DNA from: Nematostella vectensis
Lineage: Eukaryota > Cnidaria > Anthozoa > Actiniaria > Edwardsiidae
Direction of reading: 5' to 3'
Length of the DNA stretch: 64,000 bases
Assembly (NCBI RefSeq): GCF_932526225.1
Contig: NC_064035.1
Coordinates: 4,773,501 to 4,837,500, forward strand
Shown here: one piece after another, positions 49,142-64,000 of the stretch
How the letters are laid out: every line of letters begins with the position of its first letter
How positions within the stretch are numbered: the stretch's first letter is position 1
Notes under the pieces: generated by a model
Databases searched by the model: none
What the model saw: only the letters and a program-made list of their open reading frames with translations
Told to the model about the DNA's origin: nothing
Translations under genes and position numbers: made by a program

Positions 49142-52100
49142 TCATGCCGTTTTAGACCCCTTCACGTCCTCTGGAATCTCTGGAAGTTTTCCAGGAGTCA
49201 GAACGACCGTGGGGGGCTTGGGGAAAACTCTTGGTGGGTCCTCTGTGCCGTCAGTAGGGAAATCCTCCTCCACGCTTCGTTTGCCATTGAGAGAGACTGT
49301 CTTCCACAGAACAGAGGCGTCTTGGCCAGCCACGTCCTCAAACTGGCCAGTCAGGGTGAACTCGTACAACCGCTCGTCGGCTAACTGGTTGATCAGGCTT
49401 TGTGCGTACTGGTACCGGGAGGTCATGTCGTGCCATTGCCATGGACGTATGTTGCGGGTACTCTTTTCCTTCAGGTCCTGGTACAATGGAGTTGATGCGT
49501 CACCAAATCGGTACTTAACGGTTGGTCTACTTCCACTGCCGCGGTGCCTAGGAATGAGAAAGTTTTTACCATGGTTCAGGGCTCTATTAAAGGGGGTGAC
49601 CACCCCTTGGATCAGGGCTAATTTATTTAATGTTCCAGTGTTTCATATCTTGCATCTAGAATTGTTTAAACCCCTTCTCCCCTTATAGTTGTTCAACGTG
49701 TTCATACTTAATCCGGATGGTAATATTTCCTTATTTCCTTAAGAGAATCAAAGGCATACTTACTGATAGTGGTAGTTGGTAGAGTCCCCGTTGTATCCTC
49801 CTCCCCACCTCAGGAATCCGTCCAGCTCTGCGGAGAAGTGTGCGATGATGGTGGCGGTGTACGGCACAGTGGTCCTTGTCCTGGTCAACATGATGCGGTA
49901 CTCGGCAGCCGTGTGAGGAGCCAGTGTCTTTTCAGACATCACTTTGTCGATGAACCACTGCGTGTTTGTGTTAGTATCGGTGGTCGTTGATGAGGACTCG
50001 TAGTTGAATTTATACGAGACCTTACCACCCACTCCACCGGTGGCTCCTGGAGGGGTATAGCTGACTTCAATACCAAGCTCGTGCGCTACTTTCCACGAGC
50101 TAGTGGCAGTGTGGGTGACAGTGCGTACGTCACGGACTTCTCGCTCCACTTTGTGTATAAGGGGCGTTGGGTCATCGTTTCTGACGGTACCAGAGTAGTA
50201 CACCTCGGGCTTCATTGACTGAATCACTGGATTGCCGTATGTGATTTTCTGAAAGATAGAATGCAATAGGTACAGTATTCTTTTAAATTCTAGCATGTTT
50301 AGTAGGTATCTTGCTAAATTGTCTGATCTTGTGTTATCCACTGTATAACGGACACTCTCTACAGACAGTACTCCTAGCGACGCCATTTAAAAGTTGCAAT
50401 TTGATAAAATCAATAATCAAATGTCTGATGAACTGGCACTCATTTCTTGCCCAGAAACCCCCTTTTCTTCTAATCGCTCATCGATACAAAGGACCAAATA
50501 TATAGATTATAGAAAATAAATATAGAACAAGAAATAAAAAGTATATTGATGAAAAAGGGGTCTGTTCCTTCTAAGGGACTCGCATTTTTTAATCTCCCCT
50601 CGCGCACATGTAATTATTAATATACGAATCAAACATATATAGTTATCAAAGTAACCTTAATCCCAAATTTAAAGTCGCCAAAGTGCATCTTGAGACGATG
50701 GTCGCTCTTGTAGCCGTCGCACGGTCCTTTTTTGTCCGCCTCCCAGCTGTCTCCGTTTCGTCTAAAGTCCTCTCCCACCCACTCGGCGCGGCAGCTAGCG
50801 CACCATCCGTAGCCGAGGTAGTGAGCAAGCCGAGCAAGAGGATTCATTGCTGTGTCCATTACACGCGTCTTGACCTCTGATAGTGATGTCAAGGCTGGTG
50901 GGCCTGTAAAGCGAAATCGGAAAAATCTTAGCTCTACTATGGCCCACAACCAAGGTTTTCTTTTTTCATATACTATCATACATCATCTATCGCTTCATAA
51001 GCGGCCCCAGACAACATCCAATTGCACGGCCGTAATACGCCTGTAAGGGCTGGGGCCTGTGCCCCGAGTCTCTCTAAAAACTAGAGACCAACTGGGGCGT
51101 ACGCAGAATTTTAACAAGTTGCAGTCAAAGCATTCAGAATCTGAATGAAGGCGTGGCCTCTCAACCCGCATCCCGTGAAGATTTCATAGCTCCCGCTTTT
51201 GGGTTTGAAATTGGCGTCAATGCGTCAGACTTTTGAGAATATTACACGATCCTCTGTCATCCTCGATCTGAAAAAGTACTTCAGTCGTCGCGTGGCACCG
51301 AACGACATAACAATATGTTTGGAAATCATCTGTAGACTACCATGATTAAGAAAATTATAGTTTTTATCCTCATCATATATATAAAACTACGTACATAAAA
51401 ATAAATGAGTAAACATTTGATTTTTTCCCCTCGTTATGCAAATAATATCGCCAAATTTGTTTGCAGTCCAGTGACTTCAGGCCTAGAGGCTGCGTACGCC
51501 CCTGACCAATTAGGGCCTCCCTAATTGTCATTTGACTAAACCACTCTTTCGTCACAAAGTGACTAGAAATGTCTTCTGCTCCTTTTCAGTTTTTTCTCAG
51601 GGTAAAAAATGTTAATCCATTTGCTCTTTCTTTAACTTTGTAGGGAGTTTTTTCAGTAGACCCTTTTACCAATAAAGATTAATGATAATGTACTTACTAT
51701 TAACCATTTTACAGCATTTGAATGTTTCAATGCAATAAAGATTAAAGATAATGTACTTACTATTAACCATTTTACAGCATTTGAATGTTTCAATGCAATA
51801 AAGCTTGTTGCAGCTGCCCCGATATACGCCCGTCATGAAGTAGCCATCATTGCATTTGCTTGTCCCCACATTGTCGAAGCTTCTTCCCACATCCTGGTTG
51901 TAGCAGTGCCCCCACCAGTGTGGGTGGTTGGCGGGTTTGCAGCACTTGCCGTACTCGATGTTATGCAGCCATTTATCGCCACTTCGGTAAAGACCCTGCA
52001 AGAAGTGACCGCCTGGACATGTGCTCCAGCGATAGTTGCTGATATAAAAGGAGAGAAAGCAACATTTAACTTCTAACATTACAACCTATTACTAGTAGCC

Positions 52101-53008
52101 ATCTATTACTCATCCCTTAGACCCAAAGTTGGCTCTAATATTTAATGGCCCATGAAGACTTTTACCGCTTTATTGGCGACAAGGATGTTTGACAGCAAAC
52201 TTGTCTGAGTGTGGTGCCCCTCGGGAAATTAATATAAGCTTATACAACTCTCAGGGGCGTAGCAGGGGGTGGGGCACTGGGGGCACGTGCCCCCCCTCCC
52301 AAATATTTTAAGAAATTATAAGGAAATAACCAGTAGGGGCGTGGCTGTGCCCCCTATTGTTTTCTTACTGTTTCTGTATTGTGCCCCCCCCCCCCCAAAC
52401 TTTCGAGGCCTGCTATGGCTATGACTATAAAGGACTGTCAGAGCTGTATAGTTTGCGACTCAAACCGATGAATGATAAAAGCTTTAGAACTAACGGTGAG
52501 TGGGGAGGGTAAACAGGCACGCAACTGGCGGAGCGAGGCACTTTTCTGGATAAAAAAATCTTCAATAGCCAAGTTTAACTAGAGGTAATGTCCAAAGTAT
52601 TTTTCATAATAATTTTTGTGAGCCCTGTACCAGGTTAAAAAATCGTGATTGCTTTGGTTTGGTATCGGATATTTTTGGTTACAGTCCTGGTAAAAGGAGG
52701 GGACAAAAGTACACAATAAACACTTACTTATCAAGACTGTAAACCCAGTCTGCAATAACGCAGTCGGTTGGCTGGTTCCAAAAAGGTCTTGGTCGAGGGC
52801 AGCAACGAGCTTTTTCAATGAGGTGAATGCCATCATTGCCCCCCGCGTTGTTGTTTCGGTAAAGACCGTTTATGTAATCATTCTTGCTATTGCAAGTTGA
52901 GTAACCTTCTTTATCAAAACTGGTCTGCCAGTTGGTTTCACTACAGCCCTGGAGTGGACTGACTAGGAGCGCTAGGACCAGCAGTACCGGACACCCAGCG
53001 AAAAACAT
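49142..53008 (-). CDS. Secreted aerolysin-like pore-forming family protein
   Basis: Five exons join in phase to 565 codons: 52728-53008, 51761-52038, 50656-50903, 49764-50248, 49142-49547. A signal peptide is followed by two Cys-rich repeats with GLYR and CCxP-type motifs (GHFLQGLYRSGD, KWLHNIEYGKCCKP, GYFMTGVYRGSC), then a GWCASCRAEW segment, then a long Ser/Thr-alternating beta region. The stretch YNFKY-like FNYESSSTTTDTNTNTQW is the usual place of the membrane-inserting hairpin in aerolysin-fold proteins. Animal members include cnidarian hydralysins and nematocyst or digestive proteins, and roles in defence or prey digestion are known for relatives. Horizontal origin from bacteria has been proposed for cnidarian members, but the introns here show long residence in an animal genome. 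The exon 3 donor (GTTACT) is weak. Family call is good; function and expression are unknown. Confidence 0.85.
51690..51822 (-). repeat. 63-bp in-frame duplication of exon 2 end and donor
   Basis: The end of exon 2 of the aerolysin-like gene, with its donor, occurs twice in tandem, 63 bp apart (donors read from 51760 and 51697 on the minus strand; both AATA-GTAAGT). The unit is 21 codons and stays open, so use of the distal donor would add 21 residues with another CIETFKCC segment. Confidence 0.93.
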
Positions 53009-54755
53009 CCTAAAGTCTGTAAAAATGACGCATTAGTATACAAGGTTGATAAACATAGGTACCGGGAAGGGAAAGACATGAGCCTGTAAAGTGACGCATT
53101 AGTATATAGGGTGGAGTGAATGGAAAGAATTTGTCGGTATTCACTTATTAACAAAAAATACTCAGGCAATTGGGAAAAAATACAAATGCTCGGATATGAT
53201 TTCACCAAGCAAGGGCGGACCCAGGCGAGTGGGGATATTATTTTCATGTTCATGTTGTTATTGGTCCATCGAGGATTATAGGCAAGGATTAATCCATTAA
53301 TCACGGATGTATAAGCGTCCTGAAATCTTTTTGTTAAAAAAACATCTATTCTGAAGAGTCCTTGGGTATCTTGCTGAGGAAACGTTTGGTAACTGAATCC
53401 TCCAAAAATCTTTTCTTTCTGCTTCTAGGAACTAATTAACGTTGGTCTAGAAACTAATCAACGTTGGGTAATCAAATAATACCAGGATCTCGTTGTAACT
53501 GGATCTACCAAAAGGAAGAAAGTTAAATCCCCTTGCGCAAAATGACAACAAAAAGAAAAAAATTGATTAGATGATGCAGAAATTGATGTAGAATAAAGAC
53601 AGGTAAATGTAAAATGACGAGAAATGAAAGAGAGGAAGGAGAAAGAAAGAAGGGCAAAAAGGTATAGAGTTGGTTCGAAATTAAAATTAACAAGAAGAGA
53701 GTGATGACAAAAAAAAAAAGAAACACACGAGAGAAAAAGTGTTCAAATGAGGTCCATAATAATTCCAACATGCAGTCAATATACCTCACCTTTCCTGCAC
53801 TCGGGGTAAGTACCTTGTTGAAAACTAATTGTTACAGTGCTTTATTTATAGTAATTATAAACAAACAACATAATTGTCATGAACATTTGTCTTTACTCAC
53901 CTGGGTTATCTCCTTGAATTTTTAGTAAATGTTTAAAGAAATAACTTTACTCAACTGGTTCTAAACTTAGTTTACTTGTGTAAATAACATGAAGAAGAAT
54001 CCTAATTGGAAACAAGCTGCCCAAACAAGCAAGGAAAATGAATAAAACTTCAACCATTAACGCATATGATAAAAAGTTAAAACTCTTTTCAATAATGAAT
54101 GGAAATCAGCTTTTAGGCCCCACCCCCTCTACCCCAAAAGGTTTAAATTTTAAGAATTAGCTGCCCCGTCCCCTCAAGAACAATCCTTTGTACGGGTTCG
54201 GTTCAGAGAGTAAAATTCAAAGTTATTAATAAAAATAGCGGCTTGGTAGTTGAAATTATTTGTTATTAAAGGCTAAAACTATCCAGCTCACAGTAGCCCA
54301 CGTTCAGTTAGCTTGCTGTTAGCTCTACACTTCAAGCTATTTGAACATCTGACTACGCAAGTCTCTCCAAGACACCTCCCGTGAGAAAAAACATTTGGTT
54401 ATCGTTTATAAATCTTGAATAGTGTGATTTTGTGTTTTACAATATCGTGTTGAAGTTTTGGCGCTTTTCCCAACACCTACGGTACCTTCTTTAAGACATC
54501 GATAGGCACCGCGCTACTTCAATAAATATCGGATAGAATATGCAACACATTCGAGGTGTTACGTAAATATAAATGTCGTAATTTAGTTGTAAAGGGCGGC
54601 CTTAAGCTTCTTTATTACCTTTTAATTTATGTAGCTGTCGGACTACCTCTCCTGCTTATATGCTTCAATTTTTTTTCTAAATTATTTCTTTTCATTCCAA
54701 CTGTACATGAAACGCCCCGGGCAAAGTTTGAGGTTTGCTGAGTCTGTATTGTCTA
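53009..54755. other. Intergenic, no gene seen
   Basis: 5' flank of the aerolysin-like gene. A purine-rich stretch lies at 53560-53740. Short duplications near 53030 and 53090 share GACGCATTAGTATA. No exon-like frames. Confidence 0.5.
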
Positions 54756-54759
54756 CAAC

Positions 54760-55305
54760 GCTTTATGCATAATCTCGCACTTAAATATCTTAGCTTTAGT
54801 CATAATCCCGCACTTAAAACTTTTGGGCCTTAGGCATAATTCCGCACATCAAACCTCTTGGCTTTAGGCATAATCCCGCACTTAAATTTCTTGGCTTTAA
54901 GCATAATCCCGCACTTAAATTCCTTGGCTTTAGGCATAATCCCGCACTTAAATTTCTTGGCTTTAAGCATAATCCCGCACTTAAATTCCTTGGCTTTAGG
55001 CATAATCCAGAACTTAAAGCCGCATTGTCACCAGTTTACTTACGGGGGTCCGACGGAAACCTCAACCTCAACAAAAGAATCTATTAGATTCCGAGATATT
55101 TAACAGACCATCCGCTCTAAATTATCGATCACATCCCCGAAGAAACTTCCAATAGACACGCTGCTTTCAATATTTTGAAATATTTTTCGCGTTTTCCGTT
55201 AAAAATCATCGGGGATTGTTACGTAATCGACCGAAAGTAAACTGGTGGCAATGCGGCTTTAAATCTCTTGACTTTAGGCATAATCCCGTACTTCAAATCT
55301 CTAAT
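54760..55305. repeat. 30-bp tandem repeat interrupted by a MITE
   Basis: About nine copies of GGCTTTAGGCATAATCCCGC followed by ACTTAAATTCCTT. A 241-bp MITE sits inside, and the array resumes after it near 55262-55300. Confidence 0.92.
55018..55258. mobile_element. MITE copy B, 241 bp, perfect TTAA duplication
   Basis: 24-bp inverted ends: AGCCGCATTGTCACCAGTTT inward, and the mirror ending AAACTGGTGGCAATGCGGCT. TTAA lies at 55014-55017 and 55259-55262. TTAA targets are typical of piggyBac and Kolobok-like elements. The body is inverted relative to copy A. Confidence 0.92.
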
Positions 55306-55732
55306 GAATATTTGTCCGATTTGTTTGCTACAATTTCGTGTTTCGTGTCCAAAACACATGGGGTTCCTGCCCTCAAAATAGACCTTTTGAAGAACGCACC
55401 CCTCCAGCACGAAAAACTAGTATAATTGAATAAACTATCTCCTCCTAAATGAACATCGACGTTCCATGTCAACAGTTGAACGACGCGCCAGAAACGGAGA
55501 GCTTTTTGTCTATTCGTTCTTTTTTTCTAACTGATGCTACTCCTACTACTTTTTTGTATTGCCTCGAATTTTAGAGGTACTTAATTAAGAGGCAATGAAA
55601 TTGACGCATGAGATTGTTAGGTTATTGATCAAAAGTAAACAGCTGACATTGCCCCTTTAACAGTTAACATGTTACTGTTTCAGTTGAGCGTGACAGAAAT
55701 ATTAAGCACTTTTCATTTCTTTTTATTGCCAC

Positions 55733-55752
55733 CAAAAGACCATGGTCTCTTG
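55733..55752. mobile_element. 20-bp palindromic element with 7-bp TSD
   Basis: CAAAAGACCATGGTCTCTTG consists of two abutting 10-bp ends of the CAAGAGACC family, with one mismatch. TTGCCAC flanks both sides exactly (55726-55732 and 55753-55759). Confidence 0.85.
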
Positions 55753-55759
55753 TTGCCAC

Positions 55760-56271
55760 CTAGCACAGACGCGTACACAGGGGTGCAAGCGCTCTACCCC
55801 CCTCCCCTTGCGGCAAAAAAAGGGTCAATATGATACCTATGACTGCGCACCTCCCCCCCCCTCCCCCCCCTCGGCCAATCGTGGTAACGCGCCTGAGAAA
55901 CGCTGATTTACTATAACTAACAACCAACCAGAAAGCGAGACTACGTGCAAGTGTGGTAGAAATAAAAGCGCCGGTCACCACAACAAGCATCATAGCGATT
56001 TACCAGTTTCCCTTTCCCGTGGTCTTGCCCAATCCTTTTTCTTCTGACAATTACCACAGGCATCCCGAATCACATAGCAACCATTTCTCCCACCCAGCGA
56101 AGCATCTCCGTGATTCACCGTTCTTATCTTCCTAGCTGGTCATATCAGCATCTCCTTACCTAACACGTAAGTGTATATTATGACTTTAAAAACTTCTGGG
56201 TTAACAAGTGATCGACATACAGCCAGAATTGTTCCAAATTCACCGCTTTTTTCCATCCTTCGAATTTCAAG
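55760..56271. other. CNPPD1 5' flank
   Basis: Contains C-rich runs at 55850-55870 and presumably the CNPPD1 promoter; no TATA box close to the start codon. No gene seen. Confidence 0.45.
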
Positions 56272-60135
<3,864 letters not shown>

Positions 60136-60689
60136 ATTTCCATCTATCTATGTAATCTTGTGAAGACTGTTGCTTGCATAAATTTCCCGTCTATTTGTAT
60201 TTCCATATTGTGGTATTGTTGATGTTATGCATCTGTTGGTCTGTGAAAAGAACGTTTTTGTTGTAGGGGTTCTACCATGTTATATATACCAGTAGTTATA
60301 GTTTTAATTTTTCATAATTTTGATGTCTCAGGTAATAAACAATCTAATAAAAAAACACTGGTGCAATTGTTTTGCAATTGTTATAACAATACAATAGTTT
60401 TTTTAGAAAGAATTGTAAACATTTGGTACATTGGAATAAAAATAAACAAATATAGGAGAGAAGGTTAATGTTGTGCAAGCTATTTATGTGATGTCTTTTA
60501 ATCTTTAAATGATATAATGGCATTTAGCTAGGCTAGTATTAATAACCGGGACTGAAATTTGATTTTTCATCAGCAACAATGATCATTTTCAGTATGATTC
60601 CAATATGACGTCATCTGGTCGGTATGATCCCCATGTGACGTCATCAGTATTGTCTTCTCATGGTGGGTATGATCCCCATGTGAGATTAT

Positions 60690-61545
60690 CAGGCTGGTAT
60701 GTATGCTTGTTCATTTGGCTTCTTACTGGTCGCGTCATCTATGGGTGCTTGTTTTGTGGCATCCATGCGTGCTTGTTCATTTGGCTTCTTACTGGTCGCG
60801 TCATCTATGGGTGCTTGTTTGGTGGCATCGTCCATACATGCTTGTTCATTTGGCTTCTTACTGGTCGCGTCATCTATGGGTGCTTGTTTGGTGGCATCGT
60901 CCATACATGCTTGTTCATTTGGCTTCTTACTGGTCGCGTCATCTATGGGTGCTTGTTTGGTGGCATCCATGCGTGCTTGTTCATTTAGCTTCTTACTGGT
61001 CGCGTCATCTATGGGTGCTTGTTTGGTGGCATCGTCCATACATGCTTGTTCATTTGGCTTCTTACTGGTCGCGTCATCTATGGGTGCTTTTTGGTGGCCT
61101 CATCCATACATGCTTGTTCATTTGGCTTCTTACTGGTCGCGTCATCTATGGGTGCTTTTTTGGTGGCCTCATCCATACATGCTTGTTCATTTGGCTTCTT
61201 ACTGGTCGCGTCATCTATGGGTGCTTGTTTGGTGGCATCGTCCATGCGTGCTTGTTCATTTGGCTTCTTACTGGTCGCGTCATCTGTGGGTGCTTGTTTG
61301 GTGGCATCCATGCGTGCTTGTTCATTTGGCTTCTTACTGGTCGCGTCATCTATGGGTGCTTGTTTGGTGGCATCGTCCATGCGTGCTTGTTCATTTGGCT
61401 TCTTTTTGGTCGCGTCATCTATGGGTGCTTGTTTGGTAGCATCATCCATACATGCTTGTTCGTTTGGCTTCTCCGTAGGGACATCTATGCGTGCTTGTCT
61501 ATTTGGCTTCTTCCTTGTGGCATCATCTATGCGTACTTGTTCATT
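60690..61545 (-). repeat. 69/66-bp coding minisatellite in the GPCR C-terminal tail
   Basis: About 12 units on the minus strand, each encoding KQAPIDDATSKKPNEQA plus CMDDAT or RMDAT (23 or 22 residues). Units differ by codon-sized steps, so the frame is kept until a one-base loss near 61087-61092 (five instead of six T). Units beyond it (60690-61040) remain open in another frame. Confidence 0.95.
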
Positions 61546-63750
61546 TGAATTGTGTGCTTTGAAAGTAAGACTTTCCTGGATTAAATCTGTGTCGGTGGTG
61601 CATCCTTCGTTAACTATTCCGGCCTGCTGCCGCGTTGACGATAGCAGATAGCTGGGGGTCGTATTCCGAAAAGGTATTTTTGCAGGCTTCGCCGGGTCAC
61701 ATGTCTTTTTACTGGATCTACACAGATACCGCCACAGCTCTTTGAGGGCGTGGTTGAATCGATTACATCGTGCCATGTAGATGAAGGGGTTACACAAACT
61801 GGACACGTACTGCGAGTAGTTTGCGAATAAGGCGAACCACCTGAAGAACTCGCTACCGACGAGATTTCTGGCCTTCTTTGTCAAGATGCCATAGACGATG
61901 AGGGGGATGCACGAGAGAATGTACGCCACCACGGTTAGTCCTACCGTGATAGCAGCATGGGACTCCGTTCGGCGACGACTCGCCTGTAGCTTCACACGTT
62001 GCCTATCTGGCAGAGACAGATCTCCATCGTATTTCTACAACAAAAATATTCACCCAGAGCGAAGTTAGCAGCTATCCAAAATACAAAATAAACATTAGAC
62101 CGAGCTCTTGGTTGTTACCTATAGTAAATCAGAGGATATACCACACGGTGTTCTTCATTTACGCAAACCTTGTAAGTTTTTTAAGAAAATGGAAGAAAAA
62201 AGCCCGACCCAAAATAGATTTTTTCTTATAACTCGCAACTCGTTAGCGCAATCAATAATATGAGGGCATTGAATGAGGCAATGTAAGCATTGGTTTGCAA
62301 TTTGTTAGTTTGTTATTTAGCCGAATTTAGGGACCGCTTTTAATGACAGTTAGCCTCAGGTACAAACGGTGAATACAGACTGCACAATGATGACATCCCT
62401 TTCTCCACCCCTTGTCCCCTTCCCAACCCCTGATCCCCCTATTTAGCCCCTGGTCCCCTTCGTTCACTCCTTAGTCCCCTTATCCATCCCCTGGTCTCCA
62501 CCACCCCTGATCAACTTATTAACCCCTTGGTCCCCTTTTTTACCCCTAGTCCCCTTCTCCACCCCCTGACCCCTTTCCCTTCTCCACCCGTCCTCATTCC
62601 TTACACCACCCACTGATTTCCTTAACCACCCCCTGTTCCCGTTTTTCTCCCCTGATCCCCTTCCCTTCTCCACCCGTCCTTATCCCCTACACCACCCCCT
62701 GATCCCCCTGGTTCTTTTCCACCCCTTGATCCCCTCCCATCTTCCACCCGTCCTCATCCCCTACATCACCATTAATTATAGTTACTCACCTTGGTCTGAT
62801 CTCGCAAGCTTTTCCAAGTCATCAACGCTAACAGCAGGTACACGACGGCGAACGCTGACCGAATAATGGTCACATACTCCCCGACCATGTGGTAGTAGAT
62901 CATGCGGTAGATGACCGTAGGGGCGTCGCCCAGGTTTATCTGGTATAGGTTAAGAAACCACGGAATCGTCAGCGCAATGGTCACTATCCACATGCCAAGC
63001 ACGGCAAAGATCACTCTCCTAGTACTCATCCACAGCTGGAACCAAGGAGGTAAGAAGTTACCGAGAGACAAAGCCGATAAGTACATCTCAAAGCGGTAGA
63101 CAGATTGACAAGGTTCGAAAGAATGAGTATTATCTATTATTTACATTTATTTGTAGACTTTTATCACACCAACGAAATAAAAAAACTACAAAGTTAATAA
63201 AACTACGTAACTAAACAAGAATGGCAACTTTTTCTTCGATCCATAATTATATTTCTTTCGCAGGCCCGTAACCGGGAGGAGGGGGAGGTTCCTGGCGGTT
63301 CGGAAAAGGCCTCACGCCCAGTCGACTGGAAGGCCCACTCTATTAAAGGGACATTTAGTAACGATGCGAACTAGGACGAGCTACCTAAGAGAAAATGGCC
63401 CGCTAAATGAGTAAACGACCCCCCCCCCCCCTAGTCAAAATCTTGCCTACGGGTCTGATTCGGAACGATTTGGTAATTATAACGATGATTTCGAATAGCT
63501 TGCCTTGTAGCGCATTCCCCATTCGATGACAAGAAAGCGATCCAGCATCATCATCGCCATGCAAAAAAGATTGAGAAACACGAAGGCAGTCTGTGAGGAT
63601 GCTACACACGCCGATGTCAACCGACCTTTGACCACGTGATGCAAGGTAAGGATGCTCGTAAGCAAACTGACAGGTAGAGTGACAACCACGTTGAAGATGT
63701 CAATCAATGCCAAGTTTGCAATCAAAATGTTGGGAACTGTGCGAAGACTC
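61078..63750 (-). CDS. Class A (rhodopsin-like) GPCR, 5' partial, with repetitive C-tail
   Basis: Three exons: 63504-63750 (TM2-TM3), 62790-63035 (TM4-TM5) and 61078-62034 (TM6-TM7 and tail). Visible: NLALIDIF in TM2 (the Asp of the sodium site), a TM3 Cys (SACVASS), LDRFLVI in place of DRY, Trp in TM4 (MWIVTIALTIPW), and NPFIYMAR in TM7 (NPxxY). TM1 and the N-terminus must lie in exon(s) beyond 63750, probably outside the window. ECL2 shows no cysteine, so the usual TM3-ECL2 disulfide seems to be missing. The first visible intron has a GC donor (ACAAG-GCAAGC). The tail carries the minisatellite and ends at a TAG made by a one-base deletion. The ligand cannot be inferred; a peptide/orphan-type cnidarian receptor is likely. 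Confidence 0.88.
62385..62775. repeat. Pyrimidine-rich degenerate repeat in GPCR intron
   Basis: Loose copies of CCCCTGATCCCCTT and CTTCTCCACCCGTCCTCATCC. Ends just before the donor of the TM4-TM5 exon. Confidence 0.8.
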
Positions 63751-64000
63751 CTGGGAAATTTAAATAGACAATGAAATGGTTATTTTCATACAGTGCTAGT
63801 AGAACGCGAGCTCTGATTGGCCAAAAAGAGGTCAGGTGATCTGGAACTCGCACACGTCATTGCGCCCGCGTTGTTTTCAATTGTTTTGGTTTCGACTTCA
63901 TCTCGTTGGGTAGATTTTTTTATGTAAGAAACGCTGTGAAGATGTGGATCATTAGAGGACGATGCACGCACAAAAGAGATAAATGTCATATCTTCTTACT
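63751..64000. other. Presumed GPCR intron, nothing recognised
   Basis: Follows the acceptor of the TM2-TM3 exon. No TM1-like exon can be seen before the window ends. Confidence 0.5.

Overview
This is eukaryotic (animal) DNA: about 60% A+T, short exons split by many introns with GT-AG, GC-AG and U12-type junctions, and animal gene families. An intron-rich EPAC2-type Rap exchange factor, an aerolysin-like protein with a cysteine-rich N-terminal region, and dense minisatellites and MITEs together suggest an anthozoan cnidarian, probably a sea anemone close to Nematostella. The species call is inference. Six genes were assembled by hand from splice sites, reading phase and remembered family similarity.

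Layout. 1-8004: a macrosatellite of about 5.3 near-identical 1523-bp units. 8583-15228 (+): NOM1, a nucleolar MIF4G/MA3 ribosome-biogenesis factor, with its 5' end not found. 16168-23739 (-): a membrane-anchored BACE-like aspartic protease, 20 exons and 537 codons, with an extra 8-cysteine module before the membrane helix. 24869-45517 (+): EPAC/RAPGEF4, 36 exons and 1004 codons, arranged CNB-DEP-CNB-REM-RA-CDC25; its start is about 1.1 kb head-to-head from the protease gene. 45922-46172 (-): a lone copy of the first exon of the next gene. 46609-47068 (+): a broken tyrosine-recombinase (Crypton/DUF3504-like) remnant. 49142-53008 (-): the aerolysin-like pore-forming family gene, 5 exons and 565 codons. 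56272-60135 (+): CNPPD1, 8 exons and 396 codons. 61078-63750 (-): a class A GPCR lacking its first exon(s), with a repetitive, frameshifted C-terminal tail.

The genes look like unrelated single-copy neighbours, not a functional cluster; only the aerolysin-like gene and its lone exon are relatives. The strongest unexplained pattern is that at least 15 introns or 3' gene ends carry tandem duplications that begin at the exon boundary and copy the splice donor, the acceptor or the stop-codon region. Other points of interest are two U12-type introns, a transposon family with 7-bp target duplications whose smallest member is only 20 bp, and two antiparallel TTAA-flanked MITEs.
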